NCBI RefSeq assembly: GCF_021653975.1
Contig: NZ_JAJKFK010000002.1
Span: 248,001 to 312,000 of the forward strand
Direction: 5' to 3'
Length of the DNA: 64,000 bases
DNA from: Amycolatopsis sp. GM8
GTDB taxonomy: Bacteria > Actinomycetota > Actinomycetes > Mycobacteriales > Pseudonocardiaceae
In this document: piece after piece, positions 16,877-28,026 of the stretch
How positions within the stretch are numbered: the first letter of the stretch is position 1
Layout of the letters: the number at the start of each line of letters is the position of its first letter
Made by a program: the position numbers and the translations under genes
The notes under the pieces: model-generated
The model's input: the letters and a program-made list of their open reading frames with translations, nothing else
What the model was told of the DNA's origin: nothing
Databases searched by the model: none

Positions 16877-18427
16877 TCAGTGCCCTCCTTGCACGGCCGA
16901 AAGCGTGGCCTGTACCGACGGTCCGACCGTGTCGAGCACGGGCTTCGGATAGAACCCGAGTCCGATGATCAGGACGACCAGGGGAACCAGCATCGCGAGT
17001 TCCTTGGCGCCGAGATCCTTGATGGTCTTCTTGGCGCCGAGTTCGGGCGCGATGGCGGTGCCGGGTCCGCCGCCGGCGCCGACCAGGGCGTCGCCGCGGA
17101 CCGGACCGGTCATGAGGCGCTGGTAGAGCCACAGCACGTAGACCGCGGCGAGCACCATGCCGACCGAGGCCAGGATCGCGTACACCGGCTCGGTCTCGAA
17201 CGAGCCCAGCAGCACCAGGAACTCACTGACGAAGGAGTTGGTCCCCGGCAAGGACAAAGTGGACAGACCCGCGATGAGCAGCATCCCGCCCAGCAGAGGA
17301 GTCACCTTGTACATCCCGCCGTAGTCCGAGATCCGCGTCGACCCGCCACGCGCCATCACGAACCCGAGCACGACGATCAGCATCCCGGTCGCGAGGCTGT
17401 GGTTGAGCATGTAGGTCACCGAGCCGACGGTGGCTTGCTGGGTGAACGCGAAGATGCCGAGTGCGATGAACCCGAAGTGCGCGATGGACACGTAGGCCAC
17501 GAAACGCTTCAGATCCTGCTGTCCCGCCGCGAGAATCGAGCCGTAGAGCACGCCGATCACCGCCAGGATCAGCACCAGCGGCGCGAGTGTCTTGCTGGCT
17601 GCGGGGAACATCGGCAGGCAGTAGCGCAGGAACCCGAACGTGCCGACCTTGTCCAGCACACCCACGATCAGCACCGCGACGCCGATCGGGGCCTCCTTGG
17701 CCGCGTCCGGCAGCCAGGTGTGGAACGGCACGAGCGGCGCCTTGATCGCGAACGCGAGGAAGAAACCGAGGAACAGCCAGATCTGGGTGCCCGTCGGCGC
17801 GTCCCGGACGACCGTGACCAGTGTGGCCCAGTCGAACGTGCCCTTGCCCAGCTTGTCCGCGGCGATCGAGTACGCGCCGATCGCCGACGCCAGCATGATC
17901 AGACCGCCGAGGAAGGAGTACAGGAAGAACTTGACCGCCGCGTACTGCCGGTTCGCGCCGCCGTAGCCGCCGATGAGGAAGTACATCGGGATCAGCATGA
18001 TCTCGAACAGCACGTAGAACAGGAACACGTCGGTGGCCGCGAACACCGCGATCGTCAGCGCCTGCTGCACCAGGATCAACGCGAGATAGCCACCCGCGCT
18101 GCGTCCTTCGGGCAGCTTGTCGGCGGTGCCGAGCGCACCGATCACGATCGGCACCAGGAACGTGATCACCGCGATCATGATCAGCGCGATGCCGTCGATG
18201 CCGAAGGAGATGTGCACGCCGAAGGTGGGGATCCAGTCGACCGAGCTCGTCTGCTGCAGGCGGTCGCCGCTGGGGTGGTAGCTCGCCCACATCGGGATCA
18301 TCAGCAGGAACTCGACGATGGAGAACGTCAGCGCGACGATCATCGCCGTGCGGTCGTTCTTCCGCAGGCCGCACAGGACCAGCGCGCCGACCAGCGGCAA
18401 CAGGATCAGCGCCAGTACCCAGGTCAT
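16877..18427 (-). CDS. nuoM: NADH-quinone oxidoreductase subunit M
   Basis: NuoM is the middle antiporter-like subunit of complex I. The 516-residue protein starts at ATG 18427, overlapping the nuoL stop by 4 nt. [16 protein letters not shown] holds the conserved Glu of transmembrane helix 5, [20 protein letters not shown] the helix-7/8 Lys-His region, and [19 protein letters not shown] the following conserved block. Translocates protons with NuoL and NuoN. Confidence 0.95.
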   Translation of the reverse strand: MTWVLALILLPLVGALVLCGLRKNDRTAMIVALTFSIVEFLLMIPMWASYHPSGDRLQQTSSVDWIPTFGVHISFGIDGIALIMIAVITFLVPIVIGALGTADKLPEGRSAGGYLALILVQQALTIAVFAATDVFLFYVLFEIMLIPMYFLIGGYGGANRQYAAVKFFLYSFLGGLIMLASAIGAYSIAADKLGKGTFDWATLVTVVRDAPTGTQIWLFLGFFLAFAIKAPLVPFHTWLPDAAKEAPIGVAVLIVGVLDKVGTFGFLRYCLPMFPAASKTLAPLVLILAVIGVLYGSILAAGQQDLKRFVAYVSIAHFGFIALGIFAFTQQATVGSVTYMLNHSLATGMLIVVLGFVMARGGSTRISDYGGMYKVTPLLGGMLLIAGLSTLSLPGTNSFVSEFLVLLGSFETEPVYAILASVGMVLAAVYVLWLYQRLMTGPVRGDALVGAGGGPGTAIAPELGAKKTIKDLGAKELAMLVPLVVLIIGLGFYPKPVLDTVGPSVQATLSAVQGGH

Positions 18428-20319
18428 GAGAACCTCACCAACAGCAGGGCCAGGACCAGCACGAACGAACCGGCCAGCATCGAAAGTGCGTACGAGCGGA
18501 CGAAACCGTTCTGCAGCCGCCTGAGCCGCCCGGACCCACCGCCGAGTGCGGCGGCCAGGCCGTTGACCGCGCCGTCCACGCCGCGGCTGTCCAGGTAGAC
18601 CGAGAACCGGGTGAGCCACATCCCGGGCGTCGCGACGAGGGCTTCGTTCAGCGCGTTCCCGTACAGGTCCTTGCGCGCGGCACGGACCACGGCGGACACG
18701 TTCTGCGGCCGCTCGACCGGGGTCTCACGCCGCCCGAACAACAACCACGCGACCAGCACGCCGAGTGCGGAAAGGAGAACGGTGATCCACGGGATCAGCG
18801 CGTGCGGGATCGCGCTGTGCTCGGCCTCGCTCAGCTCACCGAGCGATGGGGTGAGCCAACTGGAAAGCCGGCCGCCGAGGGAGAAGAACGCGCCGGCGCC
18901 GACCGACCCGATGGCCAGGATGATCATCGGCACGGTCATCACCGACGGCGACTCGTGCGGGTGGAAGTCCCGGCCGTCGCTGGACTTGATGTCCTTCCAC
19001 CGCTCCTTGCCGAAGAAGGTCATCAGCACCAGGCGAGTCATGTAGAAGGCGGTGAGCGCCGCGCCGAGCATGGCGGCGAGGCCGAGCGCCCAGCCGCGCC
19101 AGCCCTCCTGCCCGAACGCGGCCTCGATGATCGCGTCTTTGGAGAAGTAGCCCGAAAGGAAGGGGAACCCGATGAGCGCCAGGTAGCCGAGCCCGAAGGT
19201 GGCGAAGGTGATCGGCATCCGTTTGTAGAGCCCGCCGAACTTCCGCATGTCGACCTCGTCGTTCATGGCGTGCATGACCGACCCGGCGCCGAGGAACAGC
19301 CCGGCCTTGAAGAAACCGTGCGTCAGCAGGTGCATGATGCCCAGCGCGTAGCCGAACGGGCCGAGCCCGACGGCCAGCATCATGTAGCCGATCTGGCTCA
19401 CCGTCGAATAGGCGAGCACTTTCTTGATGTCGTCGTAGGCGCAGCCGATGATCGACCCGAGTAACAAGGTGAAAGCGCCGACGAGCGCGACGATCAGCCT
19501 GCCGTCCGAGGTCTCGTTGAAGATCGGGTTCGACCTGGCCACCAGGTACACCCCGGCGGTGACCATCGTCGCGGCGTGGATCAGGGCCGACACCGGGGTC
19601 GGGCCTTCCATCGCGTCCGGCAGCCATGCCTGCAACGGGAACTGGCCGGACTTACCGCACGCGCCGAGCAGGAGCAGGATCGCGATCGCGGTGATCACGC
19701 CCGGCGGCGCGCTGCCGATGTGTTCGAACACCCCGGCGTAGGTGACCGTGCCGAGGTACTTGAACATCAGGAAGATCGCGATGGCCAGGCCGACGTCGCC
19801 GACCCGGTTCATCAGGAACGCCTTCTTCGCGGCGGTCGCGGCCGACGGCCGGTCGGTATACCACCCGATCAGCAGGTAGGACGCGAGGCCGACGCCTTCC
19901 CAGCCGAGGTAGAGGCTGATGAAGTTGTTGCCCAGCACCAGAACCAGCATCGAGGCGACGAACAGGTTCAGGTACCCGAAGAACTTCCGCCGCCCGGGGT
20001 CGTCGGCCATGTAGCCGATCGAGTAGACGTGGATCAGCGAGCCGACCCCGGTGATCAGCAGTACGAACACCAGCGACAGCGCGTCGATCCGGAAGCCGAG
20101 GTCGACCGACAGGTTGCCGACCGGGAACCAGGAGTAGATCGTCGTGTCGACAGGCTTGCCGTCGCTGCCGAAGAACAGCACCAGCCCGTACACGAAGGAC
20201 GCGATGACGGTGGCACAGCCGAGCAGGTGCCCCCACGCATCGGTCCGCCTGCCCCCGGCCAGCAGGATCAGCGCGCCCAGAGCCGGGAACGCGACCAGCA
20301 GCCACGATGATGCAGTCAC
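18424..20319 (-). CDS. nuoL: NADH-quinone oxidoreductase subunit L
   Basis: NuoL is the distal antiporter-like subunit and carries the long lateral helix of complex I. The protein has 631 residues from GTG 20319. [18 protein letters not shown] holds the conserved Glu, [22 protein letters not shown] the Lys-rich helix region, [19 protein letters not shown] the second block, and the C-terminal about 130 residues give the amphipathic helix and a final membrane anchor. It lies 14 nt after nuoK and overlaps nuoM by 4 nt. Confidence 0.95.
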   Translation of the reverse strand: MTASSWLLVAFPALGALILLAGGRRTDAWGHLLGCATVIASFVYGLVLFFGSDGKPVDTTIYSWFPVGNLSVDLGFRIDALSLVFVLLITGVGSLIHVYSIGYMADDPGRRKFFGYLNLFVASMLVLVLGNNFISLYLGWEGVGLASYLLIGWYTDRPSAATAAKKAFLMNRVGDVGLAIAIFLMFKYLGTVTYAGVFEHIGSAPPGVITAIAILLLLGACGKSGQFPLQAWLPDAMEGPTPVSALIHAATMVTAGVYLVARSNPIFNETSDGRLIVALVGAFTLLLGSIIGCAYDDIKKVLAYSTVSQIGYMMLAVGLGPFGYALGIMHLLTHGFFKAGLFLGAGSVMHAMNDEVDMRKFGGLYKRMPITFATFGLGYLALIGFPFLSGYFSKDAIIEAAFGQEGWRGWALGLAAMLGAALTAFYMTRLVLMTFFGKERWKDIKSSDGRDFHPHESPSVMTVPMIILAIGSVGAGAFFSLGGRLSSWLTPSLGELSEAEHSAIPHALIPWITVLLSALGVLVAWLLFGRRETPVERPQNVSAVVRAARKDLYGNALNEALVATPGMWLTRFSVYLDSRGVDGAVNGLAAALGGGSGRLRRLQNGFVRSYALSMLAGSFVLVLALLLVRFS

Positions 20320-20333
20320 TTACTTGGGCCCTC

Positions 20334-20633
20334 TCAGTACTTGAGCAGGTTGGTGTCGTCGACCGAGGCCGAGCGGCGGGTCCGGAAGATCGCCATGATG
20401 ATCGCCAGCCCGACCACGACCTCGGCGGCGGCCACGACCATCACGAAGAACGCCATCACCTGGCCGTCGAGGCTCCCGTTGATGCGGGAGAACGTCACCA
20501 GCGACAGGTTCACCGCGTTCAGCATCAGCTCGATGCACATGAACACGACGATCGCGTTGCGCCGCACCAGCACGCCGATGGCCCCGATGGAGAACAGCAA
20601 GGCCGACAACAGCAGGTAGTAGGTGGGAGTCAT
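20334..20633 (-). CDS. nuoK: NADH-quinone oxidoreductase subunit K
   Basis: The 99-residue, three-helix protein contains the conserved membrane glutamates in [13 protein letters not shown] (helix 2) and [15 protein letters not shown] (helix 3), which belong to the proton path next to the quinone site. Length and start (ATG 20633) match the family exactly. The start overlaps the nuoJ stop by 4 nt. Confidence 0.96.
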   Translation of the reverse strand: MTPTYYLLLSALLFSIGAIGVLVRRNAIVVFMCIELMLNAVNLSLVTFSRINGSLDGQVMAFFVMVVAAAEVVVGLAIIMAIFRTRRSASVDDTNLLKY

Positions 20634-21442
20634 TCCTTCTCCTCCGAACCGGTCAGCGCGTGCGCGTCCGGCTGCGGGTCCTTGCCCTCGACGCGCTTGC
20701 GCTCGGCGTCGAGCTGGGCGGCCGGGGTGGACTCGATGATCGCGGAGAGCGAGTCCTGCGCGACCGTGCCGTCCGGCAGCAGCGCCGGGGTCATCACCGA
20801 GTGCGAGGTCGCGAAGACACCGGGGCCGGGCTTCGGCGAGATGCGCTCGTACTCGCCGCGGAAGCGCGCCTCGACGAGCTCCTTCTGCGTGCGGCGGTTG
20901 CGCCTGTCGTTGAACGCCAGCACCATCGCGCCGAGCGCGGCGGTGATCAGCAGGGCCGAGGTGAGCTCGAACGCGAACAGGTAGTTGGTGAAGATCAGCC
21001 GCCCGAGCCCGCTCGGCGTGCCGTTCGGGGCGGGTGCCGGGGTGACGTTGGACAGCGCGTTGAGCAGCCCGGTGACGATCAGCCCGGCGATGCCGATGCC
21101 GAGGATGCCGGCCCAGAGTCGTTGCCCGCGAAGGACTTCGACCACCGAGTCGGAACTTTCCCGGCCGACGAGCATCAGCACGAACAGGAACAGCATCATG
21201 ATCGCGCCGGTGTAGACGATGATCTGGGTGAAGCCCAGGAACGGTGCCTGCTGCACCATGTACAGCACACCGAGCGAGAACATCGTCATCGCGAGGAACA
21301 ACGCCGAGTGCACAGCGCTGCGGGCGAAGATCAACCCGAGCGCGCCGAGCAACGCGATCGGCCCGAGGATCCAGAACGCGACCGCCTCGCCGACGGAGGT
21401 GCTCTGGTCAATGCCCTGCGCGAGCACGAGTGACGTCAGCAT
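20630..21442 (-). CDS. nuoJ: NADH-quinone oxidoreductase subunit J
   Basis: NuoJ is a five-helix membrane subunit whose third helix joins quinone reduction to proton pumping. The 270-residue protein starts at ATG 21442 ([11 protein letters not shown]), preceded by GGGAGG seven nt upstream. [20 protein letters not shown] is helix 1, [21 protein letters not shown] the conserved helix 3 with its Tyr and pi-bulge glycine. About 90 C-terminal residues are a charged extension typical of actinobacteria. Unlike every other junction in this operon, 274 nt separate it from nuoI; that space is filled by a repeat-built open frame (see 21436-21720). Confidence 0.95.
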   Translation of the reverse strand: MLTSLVLAQGIDQSTSVGEAVAFWILGPIALLGALGLIFARSAVHSALFLAMTMFSLGVLYMVQQAPFLGFTQIIVYTGAIMMLFLFVLMLVGRESSDSVVEVLRGQRLWAGILGIGIAGLIVTGLLNALSNVTPAPAPNGTPSGLGRLIFTNYLFAFELTSALLITAALGAMVLAFNDRRNRRTQKELVEARFRGEYERISPKPGPGVFATSHSVMTPALLPDGTVAQDSLSAIIESTPAAQLDAERKRVEGKDPQPDAHALTGSEEKE

Positions 21443-21720
21443 CCGGCCACCTCCCGCACGCCGCGCCTGGCGAAAGCGCTTTCCGGACCGGCCACGCTCG
21501 CGCCTCGGAGGGCAGGAGCGACGAGGCCCACACGCGGCACGGCGGCGGAACCGCTTTTCACCACCGGGCTCGACGTCGGGGCGGAAGCGCCTTGCGGACC
21601 CGACGCGCTCGCGTCGCGGGGGGCGGGAGCAGCGAGGTCCACACGCGGCCTCGCGGCGAAAGCGCCGTCGGCCACCGGACTCGCCACCGCGGCGAGCACG
21701 AGTGTCGTCGCGGGGGTCAT
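21436..21720 (-). CDS. possible extra small ORF inside nuo operon, built from 111-bp repeats
   Basis: A 94-codon frame fits exactly between nuoI and nuoJ: its ATG overlaps the nuoI stop (ATGA) and its stop overlaps nuoJ by 7 nt. It has a strong ribosome-binding site (GAGGAGG seven nt upstream). The product would begin [20 protein letters not shown], a weak signal-like stretch, then run through two copies of an Ala/Pro/Gly/Ser-rich block containing [14 protein letters not shown] and [14 protein letters not shown]. The DNA repeat period (111 bp) is a multiple of three. The start region copies that of nuoJ, so it may be a by-product of repeat growth and not a selected gene. I recognise no family. 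Confidence 0.4.
   Translation of the reverse strand: MTPATTLVLAAVASPVADGAFAARPRVDLAAPAPRDASASGPQGASAPTSSPVVKSGSAAVPRVGLVAPALRGASVAGPESAFARRGVREVAGC
21471..21692. repeat. two tandem copies of a diverged 111-bp unit
   Basis: Copy 1 is 21471-21581 and copy 2 21582-21692. By hand alignment about 83 of 111 positions match (roughly 75%), without gaps. Each copy holds an internal shorter echo: the opening CGAAAGCGC-like string recurs 75 nt later (CGGAACCGC at 21546, CGAAAGCGC at 21657). CACACGCGGC is exactly conserved in both. Copy 1 begins with the palindrome GAAAGCGCTTTC. The block separates nuoI from nuoJ. No transposase or clear target duplication beyond the nuoJ start echo is seen. Confidence 0.85.
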
Positions 21721-22283
21721 CCGATGACCTCCTCGTGTGCGGTTTCCACCGTCTCGCCGGAGGGGACGCCGCGGCCGCGGGCCAGTTCTGGGCCGTTGAC
21801 GTAGTAGTCCTGCTCGTCATCGCCCAGGCGCATCGGGTGCGGCGGCTGTTCCATCCCCGGCAGCAGCGGCGCCAGCAGGTCTTCCTTCGTGTAGATCAGC
21901 CGCTGCCGGTCGTCGTCCGCGAGCTCGTAGAAGTTGATCATCGTCAGGGACCGGGTCGGGCAGGCTTCGATGCACAGGCCGCAGCCGATGCACCGCAGGT
22001 AGTTGATCTGGTAGTCCGCGCCGTACCGCTCGCCCGGCGAGTACCGGGCTTCCTCGGTGTTGTTCCCGCCCTCGACGAAGATCGCGTCCGCCGGGCAGGC
22101 CCACGCGCACAGCTCACAGCCGACGCACTTCTCCAGCCCGTCCGGATGCCGGTTGAGCTGGTGCCGGCCGTGGTAGCGCGGCGCGGCCGGCGCCCCGATC
22201 TCCGGGTACTCCTCCGTCGCCACCTTCTTGAACATCATCGAGAAGGTGACCCCGAAACCCTTGAGGGGATCAAGCATTCCCAT
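21717..22283 (-). CDS. nuoI: NADH-quinone oxidoreductase subunit I
   Basis: This is the iron-sulfur subunit carrying clusters N6a and N6b on the path to the quinone. In 188 residues it has two 4Fe-4S motifs: [12 protein letters not shown] (Cys 53, 56, 59 and 63) and [12 protein letters not shown] (Cys 98, 101, 104 and 108). ATG 22283 ([10 protein letters not shown]) is preceded by GGGAG and overlaps the nuoH end by 14 nt; a second ATG two codons in is possible. Its stop forms ATGA with the repeat-built ORF that follows. Confidence 0.95.
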   Translation of the reverse strand: MGMLDPLKGFGVTFSMMFKKVATEEYPEIGAPAAPRYHGRHQLNRHPDGLEKCVGCELCAWACPADAIFVEGGNNTEEARYSPGERYGADYQINYLRCIGCGLCIEACPTRSLTMINFYELADDDRQRLIYTKEDLLAPLLPGMEQPPHPMRLGDDEQDYYVNGPELARGRGVPSGETVETAHEEVIG

Positions 22284-23592
22284 CGGAACTCCCAACCTGC
22301 GCGGGTTCTGCCGCTTCGACGGACCGGCGGCGCCTCCGCTTGGCGGCGGCACCACGGTCCGGCACCTGCGGCACCTTCAAGTCCAGTGGCGGCAGCGGGT
22401 AGCCACCGCCGGTGATCGGCACGTTGTCGTCCTCGGGCGGGCGCCGGTCCGGCACGAGCAGCGCGATCGCGATCGCGACGACCGCCACGATGACCACGCC
22501 GATCACGATCTGCGCCGTGGACAACCCGCCGTTCTGCCGGATCGCGCGGAACGCGACGACCACGATGATCCACACCAGGTTCGCCGGCACCAGCACCTTC
22601 CAGCCCAGCTTCATGAACTGGTCGTACCGGAACCGCGGCAGCGTCCCGCGCAGCCAGATGAAGCAGAACAGCAGCGCGAACAGCTTGATACCGAACCAGA
22701 TCAGCGGCAGCCAGCCCTTGTTCAGCGGCGAGTCGAGCCCGACGAACGGGAACATCCAGCCACCGAGGAACAGCGTCGTGCAGAACGCCGAGACGATCAC
22801 CATGTTGACGTACTCGGCGAGGAAGAACATCGCGAACTTCATCGACGAGTACTCGGTGTGGAACCCGCCGACCAGCTCCGACTCCGCCTCCGGCAGATCG
22901 AACGGCGCCCGGTTGGTCTCACCGACCATGGAGATCAGGTAGATCACGAAACTCGGGATCGTCAGGTAGAAGTACCAGCCGTGCGCCTGCGCGTTCACGA
23001 TGTCCCCTGTGGACAGTGACCCCGCGTAGAGCACCACCGCCACGATCGACAGGCCCATCGCGATCTCGTAGGAAATCACCTGTGCCGCCGAACGCAACCC
23101 GCCGAGCAGCGGGTACGGCGAGCCGGACGACCAGCCGGCCAGCACGATCCCGTAGACCCCGACCGACGAGCAGGCGAGGATCACCAGCACGCCGACCGGC
23201 AGATCCACCAGCTGCAGCACCGTCTGCTGGCCGAAGATCGACACCTGCGGCCCGAACGGGATCGCGGCCAGCGCTATCAACGCCGGGACCACCCCGATGA
23301 CCGGCGCCAGGAAGTACACCTTCCGGTCGGCCGTGTCCGGGATGATCTGTTCCTTGAACGGCAGCTTCAGCGCGTCCGCGAGGGACTGCAGGTACCCGCC
23401 GGGGCCGACCCGGTTGGGGCCGGGCCGGTTCTGCATCCGGCCGACCGCCTTGCGCTCCCAGACGATCAGGAAGATCGTCAAGATCGGCCCGATCAGCAGG
23501 ATCACCACGGCCTTGAACAGGATCAGCCACCACGGGTCGTCGGCCAGTAGCTCCGCCCTGGTCAGCTGTTCCTGCACCAACAACGGGGTCAT
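22270..23592 (-). CDS. nuoH: NADH-quinone oxidoreductase subunit H
   Basis: NuoH is the membrane subunit forming most of the quinone chamber. The 440-residue protein starts at ATG 23592, overlapping the nuoG stop by 4 nt. [19 protein letters not shown] is the conserved first cytoplasmic loop, [20 protein letters not shown] the acidic quinone-site loop, and [20 protein letters not shown] the final conserved loop. The last about 60 residues form a Pro/Arg-rich cytoplasmic tail ([12 protein letters not shown] ... AAKRRRRR) longer than in E. coli and common in actinobacteria. Confidence 0.95.
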   Translation of the reverse strand: MTPLLVQEQLTRAELLADDPWWLILFKAVVILLIGPILTIFLIVWERKAVGRMQNRPGPNRVGPGGYLQSLADALKLPFKEQIIPDTADRKVYFLAPVIGVVPALIALAAIPFGPQVSIFGQQTVLQLVDLPVGVLVILACSSVGVYGIVLAGWSSGSPYPLLGGLRSAAQVISYEIAMGLSIVAVVLYAGSLSTGDIVNAQAHGWYFYLTIPSFVIYLISMVGETNRAPFDLPEAESELVGGFHTEYSSMKFAMFFLAEYVNMVIVSAFCTTLFLGGWMFPFVGLDSPLNKGWLPLIWFGIKLFALLFCFIWLRGTLPRFRYDQFMKLGWKVLVPANLVWIIVVVAFRAIRQNGGLSTAQIVIGVVIVAVVAIAIALLVPDRRPPEDDNVPITGGGYPLPPLDLKVPQVPDRGAAAKRRRRRSVEAAEPAQVGSSDGNA

Positions 23593-26036
23593 CGCGCGCC
23601 TCCCGCCTCGATGGACACCACCGCGCCGTGCCCGGCGCCGAGTTCGGCCCGCACCCGCGAGTCGCCGGAGTTGGCCGGCAGCCACACGACACCCTCGGGC
23701 AAGTCCGCCACTTCGACCGGCAGCGTGATCGCGCCGCGGTCGGTGGACACCGTCACCGTGTCGCCGCCCAGCTCGGCCGCCGCCTTCGCGGAAACCCGCG
23801 CCACCGCGGGCCGGGCGGTGCCGGCCAAGTGCGGTTCGCCGGCCTGCAGCGATCCGTTGTCGATCAGCTGCCGCCAGGTCGCCAGCCGGACCCCGGGCTC
23901 GGTGCCATCGGCCGCAACCGCCGCGAAAGCCGGGCGGGCGGCGAAAGCCGGGAGCCGGGACAGGTCGCCGAACGCGGCGGCCGGGGTCTGCGTGAACAGG
24001 TCCGCGTCCATCTCCACCGCGAGGGTGTCGAGCACCCGGCAGTCCGGCAGGGCGCCGGTGTTTTCGAGCGTGATGTCGAACGGGCGGCGGCGGCCTTCCC
24101 AGTTGAAGTAGCTGCCGGCCTTCTCGACGTCCGGCGCGACCGGGAGCACGACGTCGGCCCACTTCGTGACGCCGCTCGGCCGCATCTCCAGGCTCACCAC
24201 GAACTCGGCCCGCTCCAGCGCGCGGTGCGCCAACTCGGGATCGGGCAGGTCGTCCGGGTCGACCCCGCCGATCACCGCACCGCTCAGCGAACCGTCCGCC
24301 AGCGCCGCGACGATCGCGCTGGTGTCGCGGCCGGGCGACTCGGGAATCGAGACGCCCCAAGCGGTTTCGACCTCCGCGCGGGCAGCCGCGTCGGTGACCG
24401 GGCGGCCACCGGGCAGCAGCGTCGGCAGCGCACCCGCCTCCAGCGCGCCGCGTTCACCGGCGCGCCGCGGGATCCAGGCGACCTGAGCGCCCGTGCGGGC
24501 GGACAGCTCGTGCACCGCGGAGAACAGGCCGGGCACCTCGGCGGCGCGCTCGCCGACCAGGATCACCGCGCCGTCCTGCGCGAGCGCCGCGTCCAGGTCC
24601 GGCGCGTGCGAAGCGAGACCGGCCAGCGCGGCCGGTTCCGCACCGGGCGCGCAGGCGAGCAGCTCGCCGAACGTCTTGCGCACCGACGACGTCGTCCACT
24701 GTCCCAAGTGGACGATCTTCGCGTGGCGCTTGCGGGCCGCCTTGCGCAGGCGCAGGAACACGATCGGCGCTTCGTCCTCGGGCTCGAAGGCCACGCACAG
24801 CACCGTCGGCGCCTTCTCCAGCGCCCCGAAGGTGACGCCTTCGGTGCCGACGACCTGCGACGTCAGGAACGACAGCTCCTCGTCGGAGTGCGCCCGGGCG
24901 CGGAAGTCGATGTCGTTGGTACGCAAGGCAACCCGCGCGAACTTCGCGTACGCGTAGGCGTCTTCGAGCGTCAGGCGGCCACCGGCGAGCACACCCACAC
25001 CCTGCGCGTCACGTGCGGCGGCCAGCCCCTCGGCGGCCACGCGCATCGCCTCGGTCCAGGAGGTTTCCTGGAGCTTGCCCGACGCGTCGCGCACGAGCGG
25101 CCGCCGGATCCGGTCCTCGGCCTGCGCGTACCGGAACGCGAACCGTCCCTTGTCGCACAGCCATTCCTCGTTGACTTCCGGGTCGTTGCCGGCGAGCTTG
25201 CGCATCACCTGGCCGCGGCGGAAGTCCGTGCGCTCGGCGCAGCCCGACGAGCAGTGCTCGCACACGCTCGGCGAGGACACCAGGTCGAACGGCCGCGAGC
25301 GGAACCGGTACTGCGCGCTCGTCAAAGCACCGACCGGGCAGATCTGGATCGTGTTGCCGGAGAAGTACGACTGGAACGGCTGCCCCGACGTGGTCTTCGA
25401 CGCCATGTCCAGGACATCGGCGGTCTCGGCGGTGCCGATCTGCTGGTGGGCGCCGCGTTCGAGCAGATCGATGAACGGGTCGCCGGCGACCTGCGCCGAG
25501 AACCGGGTGCAGCGCTGGCACAGCACGCAGCGCTCGCGGTCGAGCAGCACCTGCGTCGAGATCGGCAGCGGTTTCGGGAACGTCCGCTTCTTGTCGACGA
25601 AGCGGGACTCCGCGCGGCCGTGCGCCATCGCCTGGTTCTGCAGCGGGCACTCGCCGCCCTTGTCGCAGATGGGGCAGTCCAGCGGGTGGTTGATGAGCAG
25701 CAGCTCCATCACGCCCTGCTGCGCCTTGTCCGCGACGGCCGAGGTCAGCTGCGTCTTGACGACCATCCCGTCGGCGACCGTCATCGTGCACGAGGCCTGC
25801 GGTTTCGGCATCGGCCGTCCGCCCATCTCGACCTCGACGAGGCACTGGCGGCAGGCGCCGGCCGGGTCGAGCAGCGGGTGGTCGCAGAACCGCGGGATGA
25901 CCGTGCCGAGCCGTTCCGCGGTGCGGATCAGCAGCTCGCCCTTGGGCGCGATGACCTCTTCGCCGTCGATGGTCAGCTTGACGTGCCCCTCGGGGACCGG
26001 GGTCTCCGTCTTCGGTTCTTCTGGCGCCATCGTCAT
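23589..26036 (-). CDS. nuoG: NADH-quinone oxidoreductase subunit G
   Basis: NuoG is the largest peripheral subunit (815 residues from ATG 26036; ATG 26030 also possible). Cluster ligands are all present: N1b at Cys 51, 62, 65 and 83; N5 at His 117 with Cys 121, 124 and 130; N4 at Cys 170, 173, 176 and 233; and the off-path N7 at Cys 259, 262, 266 and 294 (C-x2-C-x3-C-x27-C). The remainder is a molybdopterin-oxidoreductase-like fold without cofactor motifs that I can see. N7 is kept only in some bacterial lineages. Overlaps nuoF and nuoH by 4 nt each. Confidence 0.95.
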   Translation of the reverse strand: MTMAPEEPKTETPVPEGHVKLTIDGEEVIAPKGELLIRTAERLGTVIPRFCDHPLLDPAGACRQCLVEVEMGGRPMPKPQASCTMTVADGMVVKTQLTSAVADKAQQGVMELLLINHPLDCPICDKGGECPLQNQAMAHGRAESRFVDKKRTFPKPLPISTQVLLDRERCVLCQRCTRFSAQVAGDPFIDLLERGAHQQIGTAETADVLDMASKTTSGQPFQSYFSGNTIQICPVGALTSAQYRFRSRPFDLVSSPSVCEHCSSGCAERTDFRRGQVMRKLAGNDPEVNEEWLCDKGRFAFRYAQAEDRIRRPLVRDASGKLQETSWTEAMRVAAEGLAAARDAQGVGVLAGGRLTLEDAYAYAKFARVALRTNDIDFRARAHSDEELSFLTSQVVGTEGVTFGALEKAPTVLCVAFEPEDEAPIVFLRLRKAARKRHAKIVHLGQWTTSSVRKTFGELLACAPGAEPAALAGLASHAPDLDAALAQDGAVILVGERAAEVPGLFSAVHELSARTGAQVAWIPRRAGERGALEAGALPTLLPGGRPVTDAAARAEVETAWGVSIPESPGRDTSAIVAALADGSLSGAVIGGVDPDDLPDPELAHRALERAEFVVSLEMRPSGVTKWADVVLPVAPDVEKAGSYFNWEGRRRPFDITLENTGALPDCRVLDTLAVEMDADLFTQTPAAAFGDLSRLPAFAARPAFAAVAADGTEPGVRLATWRQLIDNGSLQAGEPHLAGTARPAVARVSAKAAAELGGDTVTVSTDRGAITLPVEVADLPEGVVWLPANSGDSRVRAELGAGHGAVVSIEAGGAR

Positions 26037-27313
26037 GCCTGCGCTCCCACCAGCTCGCGCTTGTTGCTCTCGCACAAGGCCAGGAACTCGTCCCGGAAGT
26101 ACTTGATGCCGCTCTGGATCGGCGAGACCGCACCGTCGCCGAGCGCGCAGAACGACCGGCCGAGCACGTTGTCGCACACGTCGAGGAGGGTGTCGATGTC
26201 CTCCGCGGTGCCGTGGCCGTCGACCATCCGCTCCAGGATCTGCGCGAGCCAGTACGTGCCCTCGCGACACGGCGTGCACTTGCCGCACGACTCGTGCTCG
26301 TAGAACTGGGTCCACTTCATCACGGCCCACGGCACGGACACGGTCTCGTTGAAGACCTGCACCGCGGTGGTGCCGAGCATCGAGCCCGCTTCCGCGGCGC
26401 CCTCGAAGTCCAGCGGGATGTCGAGGTGCTCGGCGGTGAACATCGGCGTGGACGAACCGCCGGGCGTCCAGAACTTCAGCGGGACCTTGTCCTTCATCCC
26501 GCCGCACAGTTCCAGCAGCTGCCGCAGCGTGGTGCCCAGCGGCGCTTCGTACTGGCCGGGCTGCTCGACGTGCCCCGAGATCGAGTAGATCTTCGGGCCC
26601 GGCGACTTCTCACGGCCCATCTTGCGGAACCAGTCGGACCCGGCGTTCACGATGAACGGCGCGCTCGCGATCGTCTCGACGTTGTTCACCGTCGTCGGCG
26701 CGGCGTAGAGCCCGGCCGCCGCGGGAAACGGCGGCTTGAGCCGCGGCTGGCCGCGCCGGCCTTCGAGCGAGTCCAGCAACGCCGTTTCCTCGCCGCAGAT
26801 GTAAGCGCCGGCGCCCGCGTGCACGGTGATGTCGAGGTCGAAACCCGAGCCGAGGATGTTCTCGCCGAGGTACCCGGCGCCGTACGCCTCGCGCACCGCC
26901 GCGTTGAGCCGGCGGATGCAGTGCAGCGCCTCGCCGCGCACGTAGATGAAGCAGCGGTGCGAGCGCATCGCGTACGAGGCGATGATGCAGCCCTCGATGA
27001 GCGAGTGCGGGTCCGCCATCATCAGCGGGATGTCCTTACAGGTCCCCGGTTCGCCCTCGTCGGCGTTGATCACCAGGTAGTGCGGCTTGTCCTCGTTGGG
27101 CGGCATGAACGACCACTTCACGCCGGCCGGGAAGCCTGCGCCGCCGCGGCCGCGCAGGCCCGCGTCCTTGACCACCTGCACGAGCTGCTCGGGTGTGCCC
27201 GCAAGCGCTTTCCGGATCGCCGTGTAACCTTCGAGCGCCTCGTACGTCGCCAGCCGCCACGAGTTGGGCGAGAGCCAGCGCTTCGTCAGTACCGGGGTCA
27301 GCGGGTCGGTCAT
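26033..27313 (-). CDS. nuoF: NADH-quinone oxidoreductase subunit F (NADH and FMN binding)
   Basis: NuoF receives electrons from NADH onto FMN. It has 426 residues. [16 protein letters not shown] (about residues 52-67) and [13 protein letters not shown] form the NADH/FMN site, [20 protein letters not shown] is the second conserved FMN-site block, and [13 protein letters not shown] plus a later SFCALGDG Cys bind the N3 4Fe-4S cluster. The ATG at 27313 overlaps the nuoE stop by 4 nt. Confidence 0.96.
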   Translation of the reverse strand: MTDPLTPVLTKRWLSPNSWRLATYEALEGYTAIRKALAGTPEQLVQVVKDAGLRGRGGAGFPAGVKWSFMPPNEDKPHYLVINADEGEPGTCKDIPLMMADPHSLIEGCIIASYAMRSHRCFIYVRGEALHCIRRLNAAVREAYGAGYLGENILGSGFDLDITVHAGAGAYICGEETALLDSLEGRRGQPRLKPPFPAAAGLYAAPTTVNNVETIASAPFIVNAGSDWFRKMGREKSPGPKIYSISGHVEQPGQYEAPLGTTLRQLLELCGGMKDKVPLKFWTPGGSSTPMFTAEHLDIPLDFEGAAEAGSMLGTTAVQVFNETVSVPWAVMKWTQFYEHESCGKCTPCREGTYWLAQILERMVDGHGTAEDIDTLLDVCDNVLGRSFCALGDGAVSPIQSGIKYFRDEFLALCESNKRELVGAQA

Positions 27314-28026
27314 TTCTTCTCCACCTCCGGCAGCGGAACGTCCTCCATCACGGGCGCCGTCCAGCCGCGATCAGCGGCCAGCCGAGCGCCCCGCAGCGTT
27401 TCCGCCGTCTGCGACGGACCGTCCACATCGGACCAGTACGCCTCGTCGTCCTCCGGGAAGAAACCCGCGAGTTGCAGCTCCGCGCCCTTGAAGTCGGTCA
27501 GCGGCGCGCCTCGCGTGGGCGCGGGCTTTTCCCCGCGCTGCAACGCTTCCACCAGCTCGGTCGCCGACTCGGGGGTCTGCTTGTCGTAGTACTCGTAGTT
27601 GACCTGCAGCACCGGCGCGAGGTCACAGGCGGCGAGGCACTCGGCGTGTTCGAGCATGATCGAGCCCGGCGCACCGGGCTCCCCGGCCACCTCCTCGTGT
27701 CCCACCCCGAGGTGCTCGCCCAGCTGCCGGTAGATGGCCTCACCGCCGAGCGCCGCACACAACGTGTTGGTGCAGACGCTCACCAGGTGCTCGCCGCACG
27801 GCCGCCGCTTGTACATCGTGTAGAACGTGGCGACCGCGCTGACTTCGGCCTCGGACAGGTCGAGCTGCCGCGCGCAGAAGTCGATGCCCTCCTGGCTCAC
27901 GAACCCCTGCACCGACTGCACGAGGTGCAGCATCGGCAGCAGCGCCGACCGCGACTGCGGGTACCGGCCGATCAGGTCCTGCGCCTTCGCCACGGTGTCC
28001 TGGTCGAAGATCTCGGTTGATGTCAT
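27310..28026 (-). CDS. nuoE: NADH-quinone oxidoreductase subunit E
   Basis: This thioredoxin-fold subunit holds the 2Fe-2S cluster N1a. The 238-residue protein starts at ATG 28026 ([12 protein letters not shown]), sharing one nt with the nuoD stop. The four ligands are in VCTNTLCA (C-x4-C) and HAECLAACD (C-x3-C). FVSQEGIDFCARQL and VATFYTMYKRRP are family landmarks. A 70-residue C-terminal extension ([21 protein letters not shown] and before) is longer than in E. coli, as usual in actinobacteria. Confidence 0.95.
   Translation of the reverse strand: MTSTEIFDQDTVAKAQDLIGRYPQSRSALLPMLHLVQSVQGFVSQEGIDFCARQLDLSEAEVSAVATFYTMYKRRPCGEHLVSVCTNTLCAALGGEAIYRQLGEHLGVGHEEVAGEPGAPGSIMLEHAECLAACDLAPVLQVNYEYYDKQTPESATELVEALQRGEKPAPTRGAPLTDFKGAELQLAGFFPEDDEAYWSDVDGPSQTAETLRGARLAADRGWTAPVMEDVPLPEVEKK

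Noticed and set aside
27201..27215. GCAAGCGCTTTCCGG resembling the opening of the 111-bp repeat
   Set aside because: It lies in frame in conserved nuoF coding sequence and the resemblance stops after 15 bp.
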